The position numbers and the translations under genes are program-made. A stretch of DNA of 42,861 nucleotides from Herbinix sp. (GTDB lineage Bacteria > Bacillota > Clostridia > Lachnospirales > Lachnospiraceae): NCBI GenBank assembly GCA_029238935.1, contig JAQZBN010000032.1, forward strand, positions 1 to 42,861. The letters run 5' to 3'. The notes beneath the pieces were generated by a model, which was not told the DNA's origin, did not search any database, and worked only from the letters and a program-made list of their open reading frames with translations. Below are positions 1-6,940 of this stretch, piece after piece (the stretch's first letter is position 1; each line of letters starts with the position of its first letter).

Positions 1-540
1 AATTACCTGAAAAAGTAACTGGGAACCTTCCGAATCAAACGGAAGGTAGCCCCATTCATCACATATCAATAAATCAAGCTTACTGATATTTCTTAAATAC
101 CTGGTTAATGAACCGTTTGATTTTGCATCTGTCAGTTCATTGACCAGTGCTGCTGTTTTGTAGAACTTGACTTTTTTACCCTGCATGCAGGCTTCTACTC
201 CAAGAGCTGTTGCCATATGGCTTTTACCGGCACCATTCCGGCCGTAAAGAATCAGGTTCTCCTGCCGATGCATGAAATCTAGGGTTTTTAATTCATCGAT
301 TGTCAGTGTATTAGGAATAATGATTTTATCAAACTGGTAGTTATCAAAGGTCTTGATATTATCAAATCCAGCCTGCTTTAAATGTAAGTTCCGGCGCTTA
401 TTGCTGCGGTAATCTATTTCCGCCTGCAGTACTTTTAGTAAATAATCCTGATTGGTTTCACCGGAAAATCCGACTGCATTCTCTGCAAAGGTTACACTTA
501 GACGAAGCTCTTTGCAGTATTCATATATTTTATCTTTCAT
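1..540 (-). CDS. istB: IstB-like ATP-binding transposition helper (partial)
   Basis: AAA+ ATPase that assists the IS21 transposase in target capture. The reading frame starts with ATG at 540 and is open to the window edge, giving about 180 of the usual roughly 250 residues; the C-terminus is outside. A Walker A motif GRNGAGKSH lies near residue 100 and a Walker B-like LLICDEWG near residue 158. The start overlaps the istA stop in the ATGA form (537-540), the usual translational coupling in this family. No frame break is seen in the visible part. Confidence 0.9.
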   Translation of the reverse strand, partial: MKDKIYEYCKELRLSVTFAENAVGFSGETNQDYLLKVLQAEIDYRSNKRRNLHLKQAGFDNIKTFDNYQFDKIIIPNTLTIDELKTLDFMHRQENLILYGRNGAGKSHMATALGVEACMQGKKVKFYKTAALVNELTDAKSNGSLTRYLRNISKLDLLICDEWGYLPFDSEGSQLLFQVI

Positions 541-2052
541 CGGGAGAGAACCTCCTTCTGGAAGAGATTATCGTATTTATTGTTATCCGTATGGAATACC
601 GGCATTGGTATGACAGTCCCTTTCAACTGCATCGGTTGCATCTGCTGCACGTCTGCCGTAATCGTACGATAACCGGCTAAGATACTATCTGCATCCTGTA
701 CTCCGTTATTAAGTGCAAAAGAAAGGGCTTCGGTAGCGGTGCGCATGTCATGTTTCTGAAGCATGGTATGTAACGACGTAAGTCCTTTTCGCCTTCCTTC
801 CGGGTCTTGTTTGTCAAGATATTTTGCGCCAGTTATCCGGCAGTTCTTCGTAAAAAGATGTATACTTCAATGCTGTAGGACGTTTTGCCATCAATTCGAG
901 ATAAGGCAGCCACTTCATGGATTCAAGGCCCTTACCATAAAGCCTTGTATGCTCCGAAATCACTTCATAAGACTGGTTCAGAATATATACCTTATCACTG
1001 GTTGCTTTAACATAGACAGTATCCCTTGCATATTTGGGTGAGGATGAATATAGGTTGTTATCATAGGATACTTTTGCATACTTATCAGCAATGCGGGACT
1101 CAAAGGCATACACTTCAAATGGTGTTTTATTGAGAGGTAACATAGCATTCCTGTCATCTTCAAACAGCTGCTCAATGGGAACATTCTTTACGTAATGATT
1201 ACGCTTGGCATCCTTCTCACAGACTTCAAACAGACCTTGGTTGAACTGGTTAAAGTCAAGGATTGTAGGCACTGGAACGAACATGTTTCTCCGCTCGTAG
1301 CCAACCTTATTTTCAACGTTGCCTTTTTCCCAACCGGCAGCACCATTGCAGAAAAAGGGTTCAAAGCCATAATGCACAGCAAACCGTTTAAATCTATCCG
1401 TTAAAATCCTGCTATGACCGGTACCCATATGCGCTACGGCAGTTGATAGATTATCAAAAACAATTCGATAAGGAACCTTGCCGATATGTTCAAAAATGTT
1501 TTTCATTCCTTGCAAAAGGCATTCCTGGTTTTCACCACCAAATATCTGGCAGTAGGCATCATTACTATAAGGGAACGACATCGTAAGTTTTAGAGCATCA
1601 ACTAGTTCTCCGGCATTATTCTTATATGAGAAGTGCCCGAAATCAACCTGGGCTTCTCCCGGCGGATGATAGAGCGGTAAATAAGCCTTTTGCTGTGATT
1701 GGAATATTTCTTTTTTCTTCTGTGAGACATAATACTGAACGGTACGCATTTTTACTTCCAGCTTATCAGGATATTCATCTTGTAATCTCGCATAAACACG
1801 CTTAGCAGTATGACGCTGCTTACGTGGAACATTTAAATCTTCTATAAGCCACTGGTCAATGATTGGCTTAAGTGGATCTAGCAGAGAGGGTAACTCCTTT
1901 GGTGGATGAAGAGGCTCATTAAAGTCCTCCATATCCAGGTATTTACGGACAGTTTCATAATGATAACCTGTCCGGCGCATGATTTCCCTAACAGAAATAT
2001 CTTCACATTCATGCATGCGTCTGATATACTTGATATCGTCCATTGATAACAT
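537..2052 (-). pseudogene. istA: IS21-family transposase IstA, broken by a frameshift
   Basis: DDE/integrase-fold transposase. The frame opens at ATG 2052, 18 bases after a good AAGGAGG site, with an N-terminal helix-turn-helix (REIMRRTGYHYETVRKYL). The catalytic core shows QVDFGHFSY, FDNLSTAV and an acidic residue in EKGNVENK. It stops after 412 residues at 814, following ELPDNWRKIS. The expected IstA tail continues in another frame (RKYLDKQDPEG, then MLQKHDMRTATEAL), ending at 537. Removing one A from the AAAA run near 825-828 (minus strand TGGCGCAAAATATC) restores one protein of about 504 residues. Either a true mutation, or a sequencing error in a short homopolymer; programmed frameshifting here is not typical of the family. 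Confidence 0.85.
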
Positions 2053-2355
2053 CCTTTCTGTACCTCCTTAAGTTCTTGTCAAACTCAAGGATAACGGTTC
2101 TTTAGGGGTGTTACAATGGATTTTTTGTCATCACAGGTGTTACACTTTTCGATTGCACTTTGTTACAGTTTAATTATGCATTAAACAATCTGTTTACGAA
2201 AAGATGGCAGATGGCAAGCTAAGATACAGATTGATGGAGTTCCAAAACAGCTATATGGTAAGACAGAAGCAGAAGTAAAACGCAAATTAAAGGAGTATAA
2301 GAAGTTTAGAGCACAGGGTCATATAGATGCTAAGAAGATTAAGTTTAATGAGTAT

Positions 2356-3348
2356 ATGGAACATTGGTTATATAGATATACATTAGGCAATGTGGAAGAT
2401 ACTACATTTGACAGATATGAAAACACTTATATTCACCATATCAAAGATACCATTGGAAATAAACAATTAGGCAGTATTAAAGCCAATGATATCCAAATTT
2501 TACTAGATGCTAAAATGGGTAAAAGAGATGAATTGGGTTATTGTAAGGGGCAAAAAGCACTCTCATATTCAAGTACTATTAAAATAAAAGAACTACTTAA
2601 CCAATGTTTCAAACACGCTGTCAAACATAAAGAAATGGATTTTAATCCAGCTGAATTAGTTGTAATGCCGAAGCGTAAGTTATACCCAGTAAAAACCAAA
2701 GAAGCATATTCATTGACCGATGATGAAATGATAGCTATTAAAGATATTGCTGATAAATTAAGAAAGAATGGTCAACCTTTCTATCGATATGCATGGGTTT
2801 ATATGGTTATGATGAATACTGGCTTAAGAGTTGGTGAAATCATTGCATTAGAATGGGATGATGTAGATTTCGATAGAAATATTATAAAAGTTTATGAAGC
2901 TGTTCAAAGTAATGTAAAAGTGAGGGATGAAAATGGTAAGAGTATAAATAAACGACATTCTCCTGTCACTGACACCAAAACAGAAGAAGGTATGCGACCA
3001 GTTTCACTTAATGACACCGCCATCACTTATTTAACACTTCTTAAAGAGTATGCAGAAAAACATAACATCAAAACAAAACATGTAGCCTATACTGATAAAG
3101 GTACAAGAGTATCAGCAAGAAATCTACAAAGAACATTAGATATAGTTGCGGATAAAGCAAATATTCCACATCTAGGATTGCATATACTAAGACATACTTT
3201 TGGTTCAACATTGCTTAGAAAAGGTGTAGATATATCTGTTGTAAGTGAATTAATGGGTCATGCTAATATATCAATAACGTATAAAACTTATATTCATATT
3301 ATCAAAGAACAGAAAGCAGAAGCAGTAAAACTTTTAGATTTGATTTAA
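2356..3348 (+). CDS. Tyrosine recombinase/integrase, 5' end cut off by the IS21 insertion
   Basis: Site-specific recombinase of the phage/conjugative-element class. The catalytic set is complete: Arg in TGLRVGEIIAL, His and Arg in HILRHTFGS, His in LMGHANIS and the nucleophile Tyr in YKTYIHI. A SAM-like core-binding domain precedes it. The same frame is open and clearly coding from 2185, encoding the arm-binding domain (RKDGRWQAKIQIDG, YGKTEAEVKRKLKEY), but no ATG, GTG or TTG with a ribosome site is there; the stop TAA at 2182 lies only 15 bases inside the IS junction. So the natural start was removed. The ATG at 2356 has no ribosome site and would give a protein lacking the arm-binding domain. 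Probably inactive or poorly expressed. Confidence 0.85.
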   Translation: MEHWLYRYTLGNVEDTTFDRYENTYIHHIKDTIGNKQLGSIKANDIQILLDAKMGKRDELGYCKGQKALSYSSTIKIKELLNQCFKHAVKHKEMDFNPAELVVMPKRKLYPVKTKEAYSLTDDEMIAIKDIADKLRKNGQPFYRYAWVYMVMMNTGLRVGEIIALEWDDVDFDRNIIKVYEAVQSNVKVRDENGKSINKRHSPVTDTKTEEGMRPVSLNDTAITYLTLLKEYAEKHNIKTKHVAYTDKGTRVSARNLQRTLDIVADKANIPHLGLHILRHTFGSTLLRKGVDISVVSELMGHANISITYKTYIHIIKEQKAEAVKLLDLI

Positions 3349-3357
3349 CCTAAAATG

Positions 3358-3409
3358 GTTCAAAATAAAATTAAAAACCTTATTTGGTTCATATTTGGTT
3401 CAAATTAAA
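3358..3409 (+). repeat. TGGTTCA direct repeats, possible integrase arm sites
   Basis: Three copies of TGGTTCA at 3356-3364, 3383-3391 and 3394-3402 (approximate), the last two as TTTGGTTCA spaced about 11 bases apart, one helical turn. They lie between the integrase stop and the putative attachment core. Short direct repeats in this position are typical of arm-type integrase binding sites; function is inferred. Confidence 0.5.
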
Positions 3410-3464
3410 AAAATTAACTCTGGAACACGCATAAACAGGGCGGTTGCACAAAAAAGACTGTGTA

Positions 3465-3486
3465 TCGATTCCCCTCAGCTCCATCA
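3465..3486 (+). other. Putative attachment site: 3' end fragment of an ssrA (tmRNA) gene
   Basis: The string TCGATTCCCCTCAGCTCC followed by ATCA matches the T-loop, T-stem 3' strand and acceptor 3' strand of bacterial tmRNA (typical end CAGCTCCACCA). The expected pairing half of the T-stem is absent just upstream (TGTGT instead of AGGGG), so only the 3' fragment is present, as expected for the non-reconstituted att copy of an element integrated in ssrA. It follows the integrase by 117 bases and precedes a terminator that is probably the original ssrA terminator. The full ssrA should lie left of the window. Confidence 0.65.
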
Positions 3487-3507
3487 TAGTTGGTAACATT
3501 TAAAAGT

Positions 3508-3546
3508 GCTTAAAGCCTTGTATTTCAGGGCTTTAGGCATTTTTTA
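3508..3546 (+). terminator. Intrinsic terminator, possibly the displaced ssrA terminator
   Basis: Arms GCTTAAAGCC (3508-3517) and GGCTTTAGGC (3529-3538) pair over 10 positions with one G-U, followed by a T run. It lies 22 bases after the tmRNA-like fragment. Confidence 0.75.
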
Positions 3547-3781
3547 TTGTGTAAGATTTTCGTTTCATACCGATTAGGATTGTTGGTTTTTATTGAAATG
3601 GAATGTTTAAAACTATAGATAATATATAAAACATAACAGAAATTACTCTGAAAGTAAACAAATTGACAAACATATTATATGATAGTATATCTAGATGATT
3701 TACTTGAAATATCGAATACTTAACAAATCTACTGAGTTAACAAAGAGTAGTATTTTAATTTATAATATGACAATAATTTAC

Positions 3782-3810
3782 TTGACTTTAAAATACAAAT
3801 ATAGTAAAAT
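3782..3810 (+). promoter_or_regulatory. Sigma-A type promoter for the gene at 3839
   Basis: TTGACT (3782-3787), 17-base spacer, TAAAAT (3805-3810). The 490 bases between the integrase stop and the gene at 3839 otherwise hold only the repeats, the att fragment and the terminator listed separately; 3547-3781 is AT-rich with nothing recognisable. Confidence 0.6.
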
Positions 3811-3838
3811 ACCAAAATAAGTTACGAATTACCATATT

Positions 3839-4273
3839 ATGGAATGCATGGAGGTGTTTATTATTAAATTATTAGAGTTGTGCAGTTGTAATTGGTTAAC
3901 AGTAAATTTTAATCCGATTTGTACCAAAAATATATTTACTGATTTAGATGAGTTGATTATAATTTGGTGTAAATTTTCAGATGTATCAAAGGATAGTTGC
4001 ATTAATATGATCTGGAAAAATCCTAAAAGGCAAAATGTTATTACAATTCCAGTCAAAATTAATAAATCAACAACTGAAGAACCTGTTAGACGCGCATGGA
4101 CGGTTATGGAAACTAAGGCCGCTAATATTCTAAATAATTGCTATGGAAATTGGAATGTTGAAATAAGCGAAGATGATAATATTCTGGGTGAAATAAATTT
4201 TGATTTTAGAAATATTAAAAGTAAGACCTTATCAACAAATAGTAATAGTATTATGATGAATATAACAATCTAG
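3839..4273 (+). CDS. Hypothetical protein
   Basis: Not recognised. 144 codons from ATG 3839, hydrophobic at the N-terminus, then mixed, with no transmembrane segment, ending in a Ser/Asn-rich stretch. The start is uncertain: the only strong ribosome site, GGAGG at 3850-3854, lies inside the frame and points to ATT at 3863 (8 bases away), while ATG 3839 and ATG 3848 have none. An AUU start would give 136 residues. It has its own promoter at 3782. The next gene, at 4327, follows after 53 bases in the same direction, so the two may be co-transcribed. Composition is AT-richer than the genes further right, fitting recently acquired DNA. Confidence 0.5.
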   Translation: MECMEVFIIKLLELCSCNWLTVNFNPICTKNIFTDLDELIIIWCKFSDVSKDSCINMIWKNPKRQNVITIPVKINKSTTEEPVRRAWTVMETKAANILNNCYGNWNVEISEDDNILGEINFDFRNIKSKTLSTNSNSIMMNITI

Positions 4274-4326
4274 TAATTGGTATACGTTTTAAAAGGAGTT
4301 TAATATTATTTCAAGGAGGAAGTCGA

Positions 4327-4776
4327 ATGAGTAGTTTACAAAGTACGATGAGCAGTGCAGATATGAAAAAATATGGAATACCTACAACTCAGGAATCATT
4401 ACAAAAGGTAGGTAAAGATTTAAATAAAATAGTGGACAATGTTGCAAAAAGCTTAAAAGAGAACACATTAACATACGCAGCTACTATAGCAACAACTGTT
4501 AAAGGTGGAGTACAGGGGGTATCTAGTAAAGAAGGAATATCAAATCTCAATTTTAGCTCACAAGCAGCATTAAAATCTAATAAAGAGGCTATAATGAGTG
4601 GTGTAAAAAATGCGAGCCAAGGTTTTGTGGCAGGAGGTACTGCAAATACATTTTTTAATATTGAATCTGCTTTCGATAAGACGCCAGTTGGTAAGGCAAT
4701 AGACAAAGCTATTGACAAAGGTGCAACTGCTATTAAAAAAGGCATTGATTATTTGTTTGGTGGTGGGTCAAAATAA
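4327..4776 (+). CDS. Hypothetical small Gly/Ala/Ser-rich protein
   Basis: Not recognised. 149 residues, good ribosome site AAGGAGGAAG 6 bases before the ATG. No N-terminal signal peptide. It starts with a Ser/Met-rich stretch, continues with amphipathic helical sequence (SLQKVGKDLNKIVDNVAKSL), and has a C-terminal part with near-repeated AIDKAIDKGATAIKKGIDYL ending in GGGSK. The composition (small residues, Lys-rich helices, glycine-rich tail) recalls secreted peptides or pore-associated proteins without a proven match. Its stop codon overlaps the possible start of a small membrane peptide (4773), so the pair may be translationally coupled. Confidence 0.65.
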   Translation: MSSLQSTMSSADMKKYGIPTTQESLQKVGKDLNKIVDNVAKSLKENTLTYAATIATTVKGGVQGVSSKEGISNLNFSSQAALKSNKEAIMSGVKNASQGFVAGGTANTFFNIESAFDKTPVGKAIDKAIDKGATAIKKGIDYLFGGGSK

Positions 4777-4928
4777 AACATCGTGTTATTGCTATTATTT
4801 CATCAATCATTTTTTTGACAATTTTATTAAATGTAGCATCTGTTATCCCTAAATGGATTGCTATACTAATTGTATTAATTGTATTAGTTTTATTAGAAAT
4901 TGGTAAAAAAAGAAATAAAAAATTATAA
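4773..4928 (+). CDS. Possible 51-residue two-helix membrane peptide with a non-AUG start
   Basis: The frame is open from 4749 to the TAA at 4926. It encodes a very hydrophobic peptide: a basic start (KHR), a first membrane helix (VIAIISSIIFLTILLNV), a PKW turn, a second helix (IAILIVLIVLVLLEI) and a basic tail (KKRNKK). No ATG, GTG or TTG lies before the first helix; the best candidate is ATA at 4773, overlapping the upstream TAA stop as in ATAA coupling, with a G-rich stretch (GGTGGTGGG) before it. Membrane-like coding is clear by eye, the start is not. Small two-helix peptides coupled to a secreted partner are often immunity or holin-like proteins, but that is inference. Confidence 0.4.
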   Translation: MKHRVIAIISSIIFLTILLNVASVIPKWIAILIVLIVLVLLEIGKKRNKKL

Positions 4929-5046
4929 TATTAATTTGGACTGAGGTTAATCACTAGGTAACCACCATTAAATAAAATGTATGTAAGCAAAAGAGTTAGT
5001 ACTTATCTATAGGTACGAAATCATTACTTATAATTTAAATTTAGAA

Positions 5047-5077
5047 AAATCTCCGATGGTTGGTCCATCGGAGATTT
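5047..5077. repeat. Perfect 13-bp hairpin
   Basis: Arms AAATCTCCGATGG (5047-5059) and CCATCGGAGATTT (5065-5077) around a 5-base loop. On the minus strand the hairpin is followed by a T run, so it could end leftward transcription from the reductase at 6502. It also sits just before an IS200-type transposase fragment, where IS200 elements carry a hairpin that blocks read-through; either reading fits. Confidence 0.7.
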
Positions 5078-5139
5078 AATTTGTATAGCAATAAAAATAA
5101 ACCATCTCCTATGGAGGTGAGCCCAATCGGCTTTAGCTT

Positions 5140-5275
5140 CTATAAAAAAATAATAGAAGCAGAGTGTTGCAAAGATCATATTCACATGCTTATCAGAATA
5201 CCACCAAAGTATAATGTATCAGAAATAATGGTATACTATCGACTATTTTTCTCATTACAGAAAATGATGCATTAA
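5140..5275 (+). pseudogene. Remnant of an IS200-family (Y1) transposase
   Basis: About 29 residues, IIEAECCKDHIHMLIRIPP and then KYNVSEIM, match the HUH metal-binding core of IS200 TnpA (His-x-His in KDHIHML). The N-terminal 40 or so residues and the whole C-terminal half with the catalytic Tyr are missing or changed; the frame ends in an unrelated tail at 5275. The rest of 4929-5446 holds the hairpin listed above and a short frame with plausible but unassignable coding (ITENDALSFDSNSTDDG, ending near 5340). A decayed element. Confidence 0.7.
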
Positions 5276-5446
5276 GCTTTGATTCAAATTCAACTGATGA
5301 TGGTTCTTCCTTATTTGGTTATTTATATTCGATTTAATAATTGGTATTTGATCATGTCTGCTTTATTTTCTATCTGTTTTTCATTGAATTTAAAAATATT
5401 TAAGATTGCTATAAATCTTTATTTGACAAAGATTGTAGCATATCAC

Positions 5447-6502
5447 TTACCTTACACCGAAACAATTAATTCTTTGATGTGAGTTGCTTTCATTAAGTGG
5501 AATATGTGGCATGGCAATATTCAATAATCTAGATAAATTTGCTGCACCAAAGAAATTCATACGAAGATTGTCATACAATAGTGCTGATATGTACAGATAA
5601 ACTATTTTTTCAGGGGTATGAATTGTGTTGTAATTGTATAGTGTAATTTCATCCTCGGAAGTATAAGAACCCTCTCCGGCTGATATCAGAATATCAAGTT
5701 CCTCTAAGGAATTAACAGAACATAATGCGGTTGTAATGAAAGGATTTTGTTTAATAAATTTTATGGCTTTTGCAGCCGCATCCTCAGAAGGAGAAAAACC
5801 AAGGTGTTGTTCAAAATTTTCTAACCGGTTAACAGCACAAAATGGAATCCCATATTCTGCCCAGACAAGTGGCTTCATTGCTATAAATGAAGCATCTCTT
5901 TGATATCCTTGGAAGGCTTCTTCAAATCTTCTATTCTTATAATTGTAAGGAATCATGATAATCTTAAACTCAGGGAATGTATCCGCAACCTTTCTGGCAT
6001 GAAAAGGATCATGACAGGAAAATCCATAGATTTTAAAATCACCTTCTGCTTTCCTTTTTTCCAGTAATTTAATTAAGCGTTCACATTTCTTCTCTGAATA
6101 GTTCTCTTCGATCGCATTAATCATAATTGAGTCAAAACGATTACCGGAAAAAGTAGCAAGCCTTTTATCTAGCCACCGATCAAAATATTCCTCTACCTCA
6201 AGCCCGGTAGCTTCGGAACCACGAAAGGCTCCTAGAACCATACCATTTACATGCACCTTGTCTCTGAAATGGAGTGAATCAAGTGCCTTACCTAGCAAAT
6301 CTGCTTCATTTCTCCAAGTAGTATCAAAGTAAGTAATTCCATGATCAACCGCTTTTTTGGTAAGAATGGTTCGATGCTCGATTTCTTGATCGACATAAGC
6401 ATAGCGATTCTCAAACTCTCCTTCTTCCATTGCGCGGTAATGACCACCAATACCGATTCTTGATACCTCATAATCAGTTCCTGCCATTATCCTCTTTTCC
6501 AT
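5447..6502 (-). CDS. Aldo/keto reductase-fold protein lacking most catalytic residues
   Basis: 351 residues, start ATG 6502 after AAGGAGTATGAT. The fold of the aldo/keto reductases is recognisable: N-terminal SRIGIGGHY, then ITYFDTTWRNEADLLGKAL, and the C-terminal half of the barrel with IPYNYKNRRFEEAF and SFIAMKPLVWAEYG. Of the catalytic tetrad Asp-Tyr-Lys-His only Asp60 is kept. The Tyr position (D+5) is Asn65, the segment that normally carries Lys reads VHVNGMVLG, and the His segment reads DSIMINAIEE. A C-terminal extension of about 50 residues replaces the usual end and lacks the 4Fe-4S cysteines of the reductase at 17117. Perhaps a non-catalytic or altered enzyme. No operon partner. Confidence 0.8.
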   Translation of the reverse strand: MEKRIMAGTDYEVSRIGIGGHYRAMEEGEFENRYAYVDQEIEHRTILTKKAVDHGITYFDTTWRNEADLLGKALDSLHFRDKVHVNGMVLGAFRGSEATGLEVEEYFDRWLDKRLATFSGNRFDSIMINAIEENYSEKKCERLIKLLEKRKAEGDFKIYGFSCHDPFHARKVADTFPEFKIIMIPYNYKNRRFEEAFQGYQRDASFIAMKPLVWAEYGIPFCAVNRLENFEQHLGFSPSEDAAAKAIKFIKQNPFITTALCSVNSLEELDILISAGEGSYTSEDEITLYNYNTIHTPEKIVYLYISALLYDNLRMNFFGAANLSRLLNIAMPHIPLNESNSHQRINCFGVR

Positions 6503-6833
6503 ATCATACTCCTTACAAAGTTTATTTATTGGTAATTATGGATGAATCACTGAATAATAAAAGTATAATACAAAAATTTTCCAAAGACAAGGTGTTTGCG
6601 TTATCAGTTGATATATTATAAATGTAAGATAGCAAAATGCTAGAGTGAGAAGCTGGTCTAGGACTAACTTTTTATTCTGGAATTTTAAATGATTTTACTA
6701 CAAGATTGATATGAGAGAGATGTGATGCCGTATGAGATTTGGGGTGGAACCAGGGGAATATACACTGGAGATAATTAACGTACAGTAATAAGTACTTAAT
6801 GAAAATCAATTAATATATAAAGGATGTAAAAGA

Positions 6834-6863
6834 ATGTTAAAAGCTTTGTTACCTTTCAAGTAG
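6834..6863 (+). other. Nine-codon ORF inside a terminator, upstream of hscC
   Basis: ATG at 6834 follows an AAGGATG sequence by about 8 bases and reads MLKALLPFK before TAG. It covers the 5' arm and loop of the terminator at 6839-6876. A ribosome translating it would keep the hairpin from forming. The ORF is tiny and may be chance. The rest of 6503-6833 shows no other gene; a GGGTGGAACCA string near 6741 is discussed under rejected items. Confidence 0.3.
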
Positions 6864-6876
6864 CAAAGCTTTTTTG
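6839..6876 (+). terminator. Intrinsic terminator 65 bases before hscC
   Basis: Arms AAAAGCTTTG (6839-6848) and CAAAGCTTTT (6864-6873), extended inward by TAC/GTA, followed by T residues. No plus-strand gene ends just upstream, so it either ends an unseen transcript or acts as a leader terminator for hscC. Confidence 0.7.
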
Positions 6877-6940
6877 TGGTCTTAATTATCAATATATGGT
6901 AAAATATTATTATCATGTTTGCTCGGAGAGGGGAAATACC

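Larger units (their letters stand above)
1..2167 (-). mobile_element. IS21-family insertion sequence, left end outside the window
   Basis: Two genes in the IS21 order, istA then istB, read leftwards and overlap by four bases. On the istA side the element ends in three copies of a short repeat: GGTGTTACA at 2107-2115 and 2136-2144 and TTTGTTACA at 2159-2167. Read outward on the minus strand the last begins TGTAACA, fitting the multiple terminal TG...CA repeats of the family, so I place the end near 2167. The other end lies left of the window. The insertion sits in the 5' part of an integrase gene (see 2356). istA carries a frameshift, so this copy may be unable to move by itself. Confidence 0.88.

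Noticed and set aside
763..1404. Plus-strand frames within istA
   Set aside because: They are shadows of the well-supported minus-strand transposase and lack ribosome sites.
3470..3486. A tRNA gene in place of a tmRNA fragment
   Set aside because: The 5' part of a cloverleaf and the T-stem pairing half are absent, so no whole RNA gene is here; only the 3' fragment is supported.
6738..6760. GGGTGGAACCA string recalling the T-box motif
   Set aside because: The T-box needs the longer AGGGTGGNACCGCG followed by a terminator/antiterminator and a tRNA synthetase or amino acid gene. Here the flanking bases, the specifier stem and the downstream gene (hscC) do not fit.
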